A DNA stretch of 64,000 bases from Kiloniella laminariae (GTDB taxonomy: Bacteria > Pseudomonadota > Alphaproteobacteria > Kiloniellales > Kiloniellaceae), in NCBI RefSeq assembly GCF_027214005.1, contig NZ_JAPWGY010000002.1, positions 186,001-250,000 of the forward strand, read 5' to 3'. The notes below the pieces were generated by a model. That model had not been told where the DNA came from. It searched no databases and saw only the letters and a list, made by a program, of their open reading frames with translations. The position numbers and the translations under genes were made by a program. Shown one piece after another: positions 8,616 through 17,537 of the stretch; within the stretch, counting starts at the first letter, position 1; each line of letters opens with the position of its first letter.

Positions 8616-8681
8616 GGTACCTACCTTCGTCTTAGCAGGGGATGGTCGGCCAGACTATCCGCTCAGTCAGAAAACACCAGT

Positions 8682-9989
8682 TTATTCAGCAGCCTTTATC
8701 GCACTGGGGTTATTGGGATGGGTTGTCCAGTTCGCATAGCTGGGGTCAATCGGCTTGTTCGTGCGCGGATCAGTACCTTCGGTCATCTGCACCATAGAAA
8801 TACAGTCTTCAACCGGACAGACACTGACGCAAAGATTACAACCGACACATTCATCATCGATCACCTCGAACTTGCGCACACCATCGACCGTTGCGGTAAT
8901 TGCCTGATGCGACGTATCTTCACAGGCAATATGGCAACGTCCACACTTGATGCACAGATCCTGATCAATCGATGCCTTGGCAATATAGTTCAGGTTGAGG
9001 TACTTCCAATCGGTAACATTAGGCACAGCCTGACCAACAAAATCATCAAGCGAGCTGTAACCCTTTTCATCCATCCAGTTGGAAAGACCTTCGGCCAGTT
9101 CCGTCACAATTTTGAAGCCATAGGTCATGGCCGCTGTACAGACCTGAACGTTACCAGAGCCCAGAACCATAAATTCTGCTGCATCTTTCCAGGTAGTGAT
9201 TCCCCCAATGCCGGAGATCGGCAAGCCTTGCGTTTCCGGATCACGGGCAATTTCCGCAACCATATTCAAGGCAATCGGCTTCACCGCCGGGCCGCAATAG
9301 CCCCCGTGCGTCCCCTTGCCATCTACCGTCGGTGTCGGCGCCATCAGATCGAGGTCAACCCCGACTATCGAGTTGATGGTATTGATCAGGGAAACCGCAT
9401 CAGCGCCACCGCGATGTGCAGCCCTTGCTGACTGACGTACATCAGAAATGTTTGGCGTCAACTTGACGATAACCGGCAGATCGGAATGGGTTTTGCACCA
9501 GCGGGTCACCATCTCGACATATTCCGGTACCTGGCCAACGGCTGCACCCATGCCCCGTTCTGACATCCCGTGCGGGCACCCGAAGTTCAGCTCGATCCCG
9601 TCACAGCCGGTTTCTTCAACACGCTTGAGAATGTTGATCCAGTTCTGTTCTTCACAGGGCACCATCAAAGAGACAATCAACGCCCGGTCCGGCCAGTTCT
9701 TCTTGACCCGGGTGATTTCCTCTAGGTTGATTTCCAAAGAGCGATCCGTAATCAGCTCGATGTTATTAAGCCCAAGCAAACGACGGTCATTCCCGTGGAT
9801 CGCGCCATAACGGGGGCCATTGACGTTGACCACATGCGGGTTTTCGCCCAGGGTTTTCCAGACAACGCCCCCCCAGCCTGCTTCATAGGCCCGAACAACA
9901 TTGTATTCTTTATCCGTTGGTGGAGCAGATGCGAGCCAGAACGGATTGGGGGATTTAATACCCAGAAAATTGCTACTGATATCAGCCAT
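8682..9989 (-). CDS. preA: NAD-dependent dihydropyrimidine dehydrogenase, subunit PreA
   Basis: Catalytic subunit of the PreTA complex, which reduces uracil or thymine to the 5,6-dihydro form. Residues 1-330 form the FMN-binding TIM-barrel domain of the dihydroorotate dehydrogenase type (start FLGIKSPNPFWLASAPPT; ELNFGCPHG in the active region). Two [4Fe-4S] motifs follow: CIKCGRCHIAC at 346-356 and CVGCNLCVSVC at 381-391. Length 435 aa agrees with the family, with a short extra C-terminal tail. It follows preT by 64 bases on the same strand and feeds dihydropyrimidinase. Confidence 0.95.
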   Translation of the reverse strand: MADISSNFLGIKSPNPFWLASAPPTDKEYNVVRAYEAGWGGVVWKTLGENPHVVNVNGPRYGAIHGNDRRLLGLNNIELITDRSLEINLEEITRVKKNWPDRALIVSLMVPCEEQNWINILKRVEETGCDGIELNFGCPHGMSERGMGAAVGQVPEYVEMVTRWCKTHSDLPVIVKLTPNISDVRQSARAAHRGGADAVSLINTINSIVGVDLDLMAPTPTVDGKGTHGGYCGPAVKPIALNMVAEIARDPETQGLPISGIGGITTWKDAAEFMVLGSGNVQVCTAAMTYGFKIVTELAEGLSNWMDEKGYSSLDDFVGQAVPNVTDWKYLNLNYIAKASIDQDLCIKCGRCHIACEDTSHQAITATVDGVRKFEVIDDECVGCNLCVSVCPVEDCISMVQMTEGTDPRTNKPIDPSYANWTTHPNNPSAIKAAE

Positions 9990-10010
9990 GTTATAACTCC
10001 TTGATCAATG

Positions 10011-10034
10011 TTCCTTTGGGCTTCGGCCCAGGAA
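10011..10034 (-). other. UUCG-loop hairpin between preT and preA
   Basis: TGGGC-TTCG-GCCCA (10017-10030) with an outer TTCC/GGAA pair makes a compact hairpin in the 64-base gap. It has no T-run and is best read as an mRNA-stability element. Confidence 0.45.
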
Positions 10035-10053
10035 ATAAGGTGTGCAGTCCCAC

Positions 10054-11409
10054 TCAGGCATTCAGGAAAGCGTTGATTGCTTCAGCAGCAACCTTGCCAT
10101 CCTCTACCGCAGCAACTGTCAGGTCCTCGCCACCAGCGATACAATCGCCGCCGGCCCAGACATCCCCCAGACTTGTCCGGCGGTCTTCACCAACCCGAAT
10201 TCGTCCACTCTCAAGTTCAACAACTTCCGCTGATCCATTCAGAGGAGCAGCGATAAAATTCTGGCCAATTGCTTTGAAGACCATATCGGCATTCAGGGTA
10301 AAGGTTTCCCCTGTCCCTTTCAGGGAGCCGGATGTGTTCTCCGTATATTCACACTCTATGGCACTTACCTTGCCATTTACACCGATCAGGCGATTGGGTT
10401 TGACCCAATGGCGAATGGTGACGCCTTTGGTTTGGGCCAGATCCTGCTCATACTCACTGGCATTCATCTGCTCTTTGCCGCGGCGATAAAGAATCGTGAC
10501 TTCTTCCGCCCCGAGAAGCTTCGACTGCACAGCTGCATCAACCGCGGTCATCCCGCCACCGATCACAACCACCTTCCGGCCGACGGGAAGCACCGACAGA
10601 TCCTTGCTTTGACGCAGATCTGAAATATAGGAGACCGCGTCAACAACGCCTTCAAGATCCTCGCCCTCAGCCCGCAGTGCATTGACCCCAGCCAGGCCCA
10701 TACCAAGGAAAACGGCATCATATTTTTGGCGCAATTCAGCGAGGGAAAGATCTTTTCCAAGGCCCTTACCCAACTCAAGGGTAATTCCTCCGATCGACAG
10801 CAAAAACTCGACTTCCCGCTGGGCAAAATTATCAACTGATTTATATGCGGCAATACCATATTCATTGAGGCCGCCAGCTTTTTTACGGGCATCATAGACG
10901 GTAACATCATGCCCGTGCATAGCAAGGCGATGTGCGCAAGAAAGTCCGGCAGGCCCCGCGCCGACCACCGCAATTTTCCGTCCCGTCAGGGCCGCACGTT
11001 CAAAGACCTTGTCCCCCTCTTCCAACAGATGATCTGTTGCATAACGTTGCAGCAGGCCGATCTTGACTGGCTTGCCTTCTGCTTCTTGACGGACACAGGC
11101 CTGTTCACACAGGGTTTCTGTCGGACAAACACGGGCACACATCCCCCCGAGAATATTCTCTTCGAAGATTGTCTTTGCTGCGCCCTTCACGTTATCCGCG
11201 GAAATCTGGCGGATAAACATGGGAATATCAATTGATGTTGGGCAAGCCACTGTGCAGGGCGCGTCATAGCAGAAATAACAACGGTCTGCCTCTACATACG
11301 CCTCGTGGCTGGCAAGTGGTGGATGGATATCGCCAAAATTCTTGCTGTATTCTTCCTGGGCAAGACGGCTGGATCGGATATCCGGCCCTTCACCGGTTTT
11401 TATAGTCAT
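10054..11409 (-). CDS. preT: NAD(P)-dependent oxidoreductase subunit PreT
   Basis: Electron-entry subunit of the dihydropyrimidine dehydrogenase complex, passing electrons from NADH through FAD and Fe-S clusters to PreA. The N-terminal GltD-like Fe-S domain has two cysteine groups (residues 44, 47, 52, 56 and 91, 95, 101, 105). The FAD site GAGPAG is at 150-155, and the NADH-binding VVVIGGGMTAVDAA is near 280. Length is 451 aa, about 40 residues longer than the E. coli protein. It is the first gene of a preT-preA-DMT unit whose promoter lies in the AT-rich region 11410-11727. Confidence 0.95.
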   Translation of the reverse strand: MTIKTGEGPDIRSSRLAQEEYSKNFGDIHPPLASHEAYVEADRCYFCYDAPCTVACPTSIDIPMFIRQISADNVKGAAKTIFEENILGGMCARVCPTETLCEQACVRQEAEGKPVKIGLLQRYATDHLLEEGDKVFERAALTGRKIAVVGAGPAGLSCAHRLAMHGHDVTVYDARKKAGGLNEYGIAAYKSVDNFAQREVEFLLSIGGITLELGKGLGKDLSLAELRQKYDAVFLGMGLAGVNALRAEGEDLEGVVDAVSYISDLRQSKDLSVLPVGRKVVVIGGGMTAVDAAVQSKLLGAEEVTILYRRGKEQMNASEYEQDLAQTKGVTIRHWVKPNRLIGVNGKVSAIECEYTENTSGSLKGTGETFTLNADMVFKAIGQNFIAAPLNGSAEVVELESGRIRVGEDRRTSLGDVWAGGDCIAGGEDLTVAAVEDGKVAAEAINAFLNA

Positions 11410-11727
11410 CCCTATACTCCCTGACGGATATTTTGTGACGTACGTTTTTTATTATTTTGTATTTTGATTTTATTTTTTGTACACGACCCGCTCTCTTTAT
11501 CCGGAGCGGTGTCATCCCTGTTATTCCCAGTATGATAAGTATAAATTTATCACACAGTCAATTTTTTTATCATTTGATAAATTTTTTTAGCTGAACAAAA
11601 ACAGCAATCTCGAAGCACATCGAATCAACCCTTTGAAAAATCTACAATATAATTATATATCCCACCGGAATTTGTCCTGTGATATACTGCCTATGCTCGC
11701 GACATAACAAAGCCAGGATGCCCCAGA
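11410..11727. other. AT-rich divergent promoter region of preT and the orphan binding protein
   Basis: No gene is seen. The region is markedly AT-rich. It contains a CCGCTC/GAGCGG hairpin (11488-11509), an inverted repeat TGATAA-N8-TTATCA (11533-11552) and the perfect palindrome at 11566-11581, which share the TTATCA element. Promoters for both divergent genes must lie here. Confidence 0.6.
11566..11581. promoter_or_regulatory. Palindromic operator candidate upstream of preT
   Basis: TTTATCATTTGATAAA is a perfect 16-bp palindrome with the same 7-2-7 layout as the RutR operators (TTGACCA-N2-TGGTCAA) but a different half-site. A second TTATCA inverted repeat lies 20-30 bases to the left. It may be read by the second RutR-like protein. 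Confidence 0.6.
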
Positions 11728-12573
11728 ATGTTTTCTTTGATTATGCTTTTCGCGCGCTCTATGGGCACTGCTCCCAAATCATTTTCCGGCAAGTCCGCCC
11801 CGTCGCCAGACTCTCCTCTGCGATTTCTGATCAGGATTACCCTTTTCTTCTTTTTCTCCCTGACAGCGCTTTGCACCGCAGCCCTGTCATCCGCAAATGC
11901 AGAAGACAGAATACGCTATGGCCTCTCACACTGGCCTCCTTTTGCCTTGACTGAACAGACCCAACCCACAGGAATTGATTATGATATCGCCATGGAGATA
12001 TCCAGACGCATGGCCATTCCCTTTGAAGTACGAGCCTGTCCGTTTAAACGCTGCCTGATAGAAATGGAACGTGGTGACCTGGATCTGATGTCTGGCATTG
12101 CCCGAAATGACGAACGCGCCGTTTACATGAACTACTCTGACACACCTTACCACGCCGTATCCGTGGTCTTTTTTGTCAGGGCCGGAGAACAGGATCGGCT
12201 CAAGAAATATGATGATCTCTATAATCTAAGAACAGGTGCAGTTGTTTCTTCTCATTACTTTGAGCCGTTCAACAATGATGAAAAAATCGCCAAGGCCGAA
12301 GTCGCCAAAGAGCAAAAATTGCTTCCCATGCTTAATACTGGCCGGATTGATACCTATGTGGGAACTGATCCGAATGCTTCCTACGAGATCTTGACACTCG
12401 GCTACAAGGACAAGCTGGTAAAAGCACTCTATAATCCCGGAGTTGAAGTCCCTGTCTACTTTGCCTTCTCCCGCGTATCAGCATTCCAGTCAAAAACCGG
12501 AGAACTGGGCCGGATTATCAAGGAAATGCACCAGGATGGAACCATCAAAACCATTCTGGCAAAATACCAATAG
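11728..12573 (+). CDS. Orphan periplasmic solute-binding protein (SBP_bac_3 type)
   Basis: A 281-residue protein of the polar-amino-acid binding family. A hydrophobic signal segment at about residues 34-54 (FLIRITLFFFFSLTALCTAA) follows an unusually long polar N-terminus; mature sequence probably begins near SANAED. The family start IRYGLSHWPPF and the GDLDLMSGIARND region are visible. AGGA at 11715-11718 supports ATG 11728; ATG 11761 would shorten the odd N-terminus but lacks a ribosome-binding site. No permease or ATPase gene adjoins it, so it may work with distant subunits or act as a sensor. It converges on the Lrp gene with five bases between. Confidence 0.8.
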   Translation: MFSLIMLFARSMGTAPKSFSGKSAPSPDSPLRFLIRITLFFFFSLTALCTAALSSANAEDRIRYGLSHWPPFALTEQTQPTGIDYDIAMEISRRMAIPFEVRACPFKRCLIEMERGDLDLMSGIARNDERAVYMNYSDTPYHAVSVVFFVRAGEQDRLKKYDDLYNLRTGAVVSSHYFEPFNNDEKIAKAEVAKEQKLLPMLNTGRIDTYVGTDPNASYEILTLGYKDKLVKALYNPGVEVPVYFAFSRVSAFQSKTGELGRIIKEMHQDGTIKTILAKYQ

Positions 12574-12578
12574 TATGA

Positions 12579-13040
12579 TTAACTCTGGATAACCGGAACA
12601 CCCGCCCAGGGACGTACAGTACGTAAAGAAAAACTTGACTGCATATGGGCGACCCCTGGCAAACGAGATAAAGCATTGCGGTGGATCTGTTCGTAGTCTG
12701 CTACATTTTTTGCCACAACCCTGAGCAAGTAATCCGCCTGTCCCGCCATAAGATGACATTCGGAAATCTCCGGTGCCTTTTGCACCGCTCTCTCGAATTG
12801 CTCAAGCGTATCTTCACTTTGTGAATGCAGGGTTATTTCAACAAAAATCTCGATCGAATACCCCAGTGCTTTTGCGTCAAGCCGTGCAACATACCCCGAG
12901 ATCTGCCCGCCGCTTTCGAGCAATTTGATCCGCCTGTGGCAGGCAGAAGTCGAAAGTCCGACTTTGTCCGCCAGAGTCGAGATCGGCATCCGACAATCCT
13001 CTTGCAGATACGACAGAATTTTAACATCAATTCTATCCAT
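12579..13040 (-). CDS. Lrp/AsnC-family transcriptional regulator
   Basis: A 153-residue amino-acid-responsive regulator. The N-terminal helix-turn-helix is at about residues 17-42 (ISTLADKVGLSTSACHRRIK), followed by the RAM/AsnC ligand domain from about residue 65. It is divergent from the dgcN-dgcA-dat-alr cluster, so it is the obvious candidate regulator of D-amino-acid catabolism, probably with an amino acid effector. The dyads and repeats in 13041-13347 are likely binding sites. Confidence 0.9.
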   Translation of the reverse strand: MDRIDVKILSYLQEDCRMPISTLADKVGLSTSACHRRIKLLESGGQISGYVARLDAKALGYSIEIFVEITLHSQSEDTLEQFERAVQKAPEISECHLMAGQADYLLRVVAKNVADYEQIHRNALSRLPGVAHMQSSFSLRTVRPWAGVPVIQS

Positions 13041-13347
13041 GATAAATTATCCTTATTTTTATTATTAAATTCGAATAATATCCGAATACGACCAAGCTTT
13101 ACTATGAAATTCAAGACCCATTTCAAACAAATGTTTGACAATATCCTCTCAACTGAGGTTTCTGCTTTGATAACGAACGGTTGAACCCTTCTTGGATCCG
13201 GTTATGCTTTCTCGCGCCCCTTCTTTCCCACCCGGAAGAAAGCTCCAGAAAATCTGACCCAAAGATCAAGGAGCAGGCAGCCCACGCAATATCCGGCAAA
13301 CCTTACAATCCTGCGTGATTGGATCGCGCAATTCTGGGAGTAATTAC
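13041..13347. promoter_or_regulatory. Divergent control region between the Lrp gene and dgcN
   Basis: This 307-base stretch has no gene. Next to the Lrp start are GATAAATTATC (13041-13051) and a direct repeat of CGAATA (in TTCGAATAATATCCGAATA, about 13069-13088), a plausible Lrp-type site. A perfect 16-bp palindrome TCAAACAAATGTTTGA lies at 13123-13138. dgcN has a TGGGAG ribosome-binding site at 13335-13340. Confidence 0.6.
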
Positions 13348-14346
13348 ATGAGCATCAGAACACCGTATCTCCTCTTCCTCGGAAACGCTGCCGATCCGCT
13401 TGCAGCCAAGGTTGCCCAGGGTATCAGGGACTGGCGTCCGGAAAACTGCGTTGGCCAGCTTCGCCTCGAAGACTGCAACGCCGATCTCGGCCTTACAGAC
13501 ATGTCACCAGAACAGGCTTTTGCCGAAGGGGCAAAGACCATGGTTGTCGGTGTGGCTAACCGCGGTGGTGTTATTGATGCCAGCTGGGTAACGGTACTGG
13601 TTCAGGCCCTTGAAGCCGGTCTTGATCTGGCAGCTGGTTTGCACAACAAGCTTGCAGATGTTCCCGAAGTTGCAGCAGCGGCAAAACGCCTTGGGCGCAA
13701 GATCCACGATGTGCGTCATCCGACCAGACAATACCCTGTTGCAGCAGGATCTCCCCGCCCCGGGAAGCGTCTGCTGGCGGTTGGAACAGATTGTTCCTGT
13801 GGGAAAATGTACACCACCCTTGCTATTGAAAAAGAACTGCGTGATCGCGGCATACCGGCCGATTTTCGTGCAACAGGCCAGACCGGCATTTTGATCACAG
13901 GCGATGGTGTCTCCATCGATGCCGTCGCTTCAGATTTCATCTCTGGCTCAGTCGAAGTACACTCCCCCGCAAACGATGAGAATCATTGGGATATCATTGA
14001 AGGCCAAGGATCTCTTTATCACGCCTCTTTTGCCGGGGTTTCCCTTGGACTGATCCACGGCTCTCAGCCGGATGCTCTTGTGCTGTGCCATGAACCGACC
14101 CGAACGCACATGCGCGGCTTGCCAGACTTTACCCTGCCTTCGCTTGAAGACTGCATGGACGCCAATCTGCGCGCGGCCCATCTGACCAACAAGAACGCCA
14201 AATTCGTCGGAATATCAATCAACACCGCCAAGTTAAGCGAAGCAGAAGCAACAGCTTATCTGGCCAAGATCGAAGCAGAATTCGGTTTGCCTGCAGTTGA
14301 TCCTGTGCGTACCGGCGTTGCCAAGATTGTGGACAACTTCGCATGA
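13348..14346 (+). CDS. dgcN: D-glutamate N-acetyltransferase DgcN (DUF1611 family)
   Basis: In marine Proteobacteria proteins of this family acetylate D-glutamate to N-acetyl-D-glutamate. The sequence has the two-part DUF1611 layout with a P-loop-like element GTDCSCGKMYT at residues 146-156 and the family stretch IEGQGSLYHASFAGVSLGLI (about 217-236). The chosen ATG 13348 has TGGGAG eight bases upstream; the frame extends eleven codons further but without a site. Length 332 aa is normal. The gene overlaps dgcA by ATGA, the arrangement expected for the DgcN-DgcA pair. Older annotations would call it a hypothetical or NAD-dependent epimerase-like protein. Confidence 0.88.
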   Translation: MSIRTPYLLFLGNAADPLAAKVAQGIRDWRPENCVGQLRLEDCNADLGLTDMSPEQAFAEGAKTMVVGVANRGGVIDASWVTVLVQALEAGLDLAAGLHNKLADVPEVAAAAKRLGRKIHDVRHPTRQYPVAAGSPRPGKRLLAVGTDCSCGKMYTTLAIEKELRDRGIPADFRATGQTGILITGDGVSIDAVASDFISGSVEVHSPANDENHWDIIEGQGSLYHASFAGVSLGLIHGSQPDALVLCHEPTRTHMRGLPDFTLPSLEDCMDANLRAAHLTNKNAKFVGISINTAKLSEAEATAYLAKIEAEFGLPAVDPVRTGVAKIVDNFA

Positions 14347-15323
14347 GCCGGAAGATAACGATTTCTTCAACTCCCTGGCCAATCCGCGGCTCTTTTACGA
14401 TTTCTCGCGGCTCCAAAACCGAGGCTGTCGTCCTCAATGTCTACATTGAAGAAAACGGCATCCGGGCCCAGGGTGAGTCAGTCCCCTATCCCAGGTATGG
14501 AGAAAGTGTTGATTCCGTTACCAGGCAGATCAAGACGATCCTCCCCGCATTGGAAAAGGGCATGACCCGTCTTGAGCTTCAGGATGCACTTGCGCCTGGC
14601 GCAGCCCGCTTTGCTGTGGATGCGGCCCTCTGGGATCTTGAAGCCAAGAAAGCCGGGAAACGCGCCTGGGAAATTGCCGGTATTTCCATGGCGCCTGCCA
14701 CAACAGTCTATACGCTGTCTCTTGCCGAACCCGGACAGATGGAACAGGACGCCCGGGACAATCAGGACAAACCTGTCCTGAAACTCAAACTTGGTGGACA
14801 GGGTGATCTGGCCAGGGTTGCTGCCGTCCGCAAGGGCCACCCGACAGCAAGGATCGTGGTTGACGCCAATGAAGCCTGGAGCCGGGATCTTTATCTGGAA
14901 CTGGTTCCCGAGCTGGTCAAACTGGGCGTAGAGATGATCGAGCAGCCTTTTCCTGCCGCGGATGACGAAGCCCTGCGAGACCTTGACCGGCCAATTACCA
15001 TTTGTGCCGATGAATCCTGTCATGATCGCAAGTCCTTACCGGGCCTCGTCGGCAAATACGACATGGTCAACATCAAGCTCGACAAAACAGGCGGACTGAC
15101 AGAAGCCCTTGCCATGAAAAAAGAAGCTGAAGCCCTTGGTTTCGAAATCATGACCGGCTGCATGCTGGGTTCATCTCTTGCCATGGCTCCCGCGATGGTC
15201 GTCGCCCAGGGCAGCAAGCTGGTGGACCTCGATGCCCCGTTGTTGCTGTCAAAAGACTGTGAACCCGGTCTGGTCTTTAACGGCGTAGAAATTACCCCCC
15301 CGGAAAAAGCCCTTTGGGGTTAA
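14343..15323 (+). CDS. dgcA: N-acetyl-D-glutamate racemase DgcA (enolase superfamily)
   Basis: Member of the dipeptide-epimerase branch of the enolase superfamily. With DgcN it would convert N-acetyl-D-glutamate to the L form. The two acid-base lysines are in KLKLGG (Lys147/149) and in NIKLDKTGG (243-251). Metal ligands are Asp174 (VDANEAW), Glu200 (EQPFP) and Asp223 (ADESCH). Length 326 aa. Start codon overlaps the dgcN stop. Sequence alone cannot exclude an L-Ala-D/L-Glu epimerase, but the coupling to dgcN favours the acetylated substrate. A deacetylase to finish the pathway is not in the window. Confidence 0.88.
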   Translation: MSRKITISSTPWPIRGSFTISRGSKTEAVVLNVYIEENGIRAQGESVPYPRYGESVDSVTRQIKTILPALEKGMTRLELQDALAPGAARFAVDAALWDLEAKKAGKRAWEIAGISMAPATTVYTLSLAEPGQMEQDARDNQDKPVLKLKLGGQGDLARVAAVRKGHPTARIVVDANEAWSRDLYLELVPELVKLGVEMIEQPFPAADDEALRDLDRPITICADESCHDRKSLPGLVGKYDMVNIKLDKTGGLTEALAMKKEAEALGFEIMTGCMLGSSLAMAPAMVVAQGSKLVDLDAPLLLSKDCEPGLVFNGVEITPPEKALWG

Positions 15324-15350
15324 TATTTCCAGGGGTTAAGGAAGAAGAAA

Positions 15351-16199
15351 ATGAGTAGAACAGTTTATGTAAACGGTGATTTCCTGCCAGAAGAAGACGC
15401 CAGGATCTCCGTCTTTGATCGTGGGTTTCTCTTTGCTGATGGCGTATATGAAGTCTCCACCGTGCTTGAAGGCCGCCTGATTGACAACGAAGCCCATCTT
15501 ATTCGTCTCCAGCGTTCCCTTGATGAACTCAAAATGGGTTGTCCTGTGACCAAGGACGAGCTGGTTGAGTTACAAAAAGAGCTGATCAGACGGAATAATC
15601 TGGTTGAAGGCGGTTTGTATCTTCAGGTGACCAGAGGAGCAGCAGATCGGGAATTTGGCTTTCCCAGAGACGCCAAACCGTCTCTTGTCATGTTCACCCA
15701 GGTCAAGAACCTGATCAACAGCCCCGTGGCTGAAAAAGGTCTCAAGGTGATCTCGGTTCCTGATATCCGCTGGCAGCGCCGCGATATCAAGTCTGTCGGC
15801 CTGCTTGCCCCGGCACTGGCCAAACAGGCGGCAGTCGACGCGGGTGCAGATGACGCCTGGATGTACGAAGACGGCTTCGTCACCGAAGGCAGTTCAAACA
15901 ATGCCTATATCATCACCAAAGCCGGGGTCATTGTAACCCGTCATCTGGGGAATGAGATCCTGCACGGCATCACCCGGCGGTCTGTGCTTGCCCTTGCTGC
16001 CGAAAACAATATCACCATCGAGGAACGGCCTTTTACTCTGGAAGAAGCCGCTGATGCCGCCGAAGCTTTCGTCACCTCAGCCACAACCTTTGTCACGGCG
16101 GTTGTTTCTCTTGATGGCAAGCAGATTGGATCTGGAAAACCCGGACCACTGGCAAACCGCCTACGTCAACTTTATATCGAACAGGCCTTAAAAAGCTGA
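15351..16199 (+). CDS. dat: D-amino-acid transaminase
   Basis: Fold-type IV PLP enzyme that moves the amino group between D-amino acids, typically D-alanine plus 2-oxoglutarate to pyruvate plus D-glutamate. The start MSRTVYVNGDFLPEEDA, the FDRGFLFADGVYE segment, the PLP lysine Lys147 in RRDIKSVGLL, and SSNNAYI with the following residues all match the family. Length 282 aa is usual. It lies 27 bases after dgcA in the same operon, so its D-glutamate product would go straight to DgcN. Ribosome-binding site AAGGAAG precedes the ATG. Confidence 0.92.
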   Translation: MSRTVYVNGDFLPEEDARISVFDRGFLFADGVYEVSTVLEGRLIDNEAHLIRLQRSLDELKMGCPVTKDELVELQKELIRRNNLVEGGLYLQVTRGAADREFGFPRDAKPSLVMFTQVKNLINSPVAEKGLKVISVPDIRWQRRDIKSVGLLAPALAKQAAVDAGADDAWMYEDGFVTEGSSNNAYIITKAGVIVTRHLGNEILHGITRRSVLALAAENNITIEERPFTLEEAADAAEAFVTSATTFVTAVVSLDGKQIGSGKPGPLANRLRQLYIEQALKS

Positions 16200-16299
16200 A
16201 CCCGACATGTTGATCTCCGTTCTGGGTTATAGTCATATTTAAAGGTTATGACCCGGAACGGAGACTGGAATCATACAGAACGTAAAGCTGGACTGGCAT

Positions 16300-17400
16300 A
16301 TGGAAAGTATTCAAGGCACCTGTCCGGAACTGATCGTGGATCTGGAAGCTGTAATAAGCAATTACAGAACCCTGAAAGCGACCGTCCTCGGCGACTGTGC
16401 TGCGGTTCTCAAGGCCAATGCCTATGGGCTTGGCAGCGAAAAGATCGCACAGGCACTCTATGACGAGGGCTGCAGAACCTTTTTTGTCGCCCTGACCCGG
16501 GAAGGCATCGAACTGCGCAGCCAGTTCCCTGCAGCCAGGATCTTTGTCCTTTCTCCCTTCATTACCATTGACGGAGCCCTGCTTCAGGAAAACAGCCTCA
16601 TCCCCTGTCTTTATGATCTTGAGGGGATCCGGAACTGGACCAACCTTCATGAAAAACCTGCTCCCGCAGCCCTGCATTTTGAAACCGGGATAAACCGGCT
16701 TGGTATCCAGGAAAAGGAACTTTCCTTTCTCTTGAAAGACAAAAAAGACCTGGCAAAACTGGACCTCCGGCTCATCATGAGCCACCTGTCCTGTGCCGAC
16801 CGTCTGGCCTCTGCTGAAAACTCCCGTCAGCTTGCCGCCTTTCGCCGCATCATAAAAAACTTCCCTGCCGTTCCGGCAAGCCTGGCAAACACAGCCGGAA
16901 CTTTGCTTGGCTCAAAGTATCATTTTGATCTCGTTCGCCCCGGCATTGGCCTCTACGGTCACGATCCACATTATTTTGAAAAAGGTCAGTCACGCCTGCA
17001 GACTGTTGTCAGCTTCCGGGCGCCCCTTATGCAAATCAAGCAGGTCGAGGCTGGCGAAGCTGTCGGATATGGTGCGACTCCTGTTCATAAAAGCACCCGT
17101 CTTGGCGTCATTCTCTGTGGGTATGCAGACGGCATGATGCGCGCCCTTTTCAAACCTCTCAGCGGCGAGAGCCATCAGGTCACCGTTAATGGATACAAGG
17201 CCCCTATTATTGGCCGGGTCTCAATGGACATGATCACGATTGATCTGACTGATTTGCCAGCAACGGCGTGCAGCACGGGCGACATGGTCGAGATCTTTGG
17301 CCCCAACAGCCTGGTCGAAGATGCCGCTGCCATGGCCGGAACCTCCGCTTACGAGCTTTTCACTAGGGTCAGTGACCGGGCCATACGCAAATATATCTGA
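16300..17400 (+). CDS. alr: Alanine racemase
   Basis: Fold-type III PLP enzyme interconverting L- and D-alanine. PLP lysine Lys38 lies in AVLKANAYGLG, and the second catalytic base, tyrosine, is in AVGYGATPV (about residue 250). Length 366 aa is typical. It follows dat by 100 bases, a wider gap than its neighbours have. Within a D-amino-acid cluster it is probably a catabolic (DadX-like) racemase, not the cell-wall one, but that is inference. The start at 16300 is inferred by family length; an upstream promoter of its own is possible. Confidence 0.92.
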   Translation: MESIQGTCPELIVDLEAVISNYRTLKATVLGDCAAVLKANAYGLGSEKIAQALYDEGCRTFFVALTREGIELRSQFPAARIFVLSPFITIDGALLQENSLIPCLYDLEGIRNWTNLHEKPAPAALHFETGINRLGIQEKELSFLLKDKKDLAKLDLRLIMSHLSCADRLASAENSRQLAAFRRIIKNFPAVPASLANTAGTLLGSKYHFDLVRPGIGLYGHDPHYFEKGQSRLQTVVSFRAPLMQIKQVEAGEAVGYGATPVHKSTRLGVILCGYADGMMRALFKPLSGESHQVTVNGYKAPIIGRVSMDMITIDLTDLPATACSTGDMVEIFGPNSLVEDAAAMAGTSAYELFTRVSDRAIRKYI

Positions 17401-17537
17401 GGCAACAAAAACCGACGCCTCCCTCTTCACAGCTGACGTCTTGGCCCTTCCCTTAAATCCGGCTCCGGTGTACATCTTCAATAACAAACTTTCGACACCA
17501 CCTATACAGATATCGTGTTTCAAAACAGGGAAATCAA

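Noticed and set aside
8493-9431. 312-codon open frame on the plus strand
   Set aside because: It is opposite the start of the DMT permease gene and preA, which have strong motifs. Its own translation has no recognisable domain.
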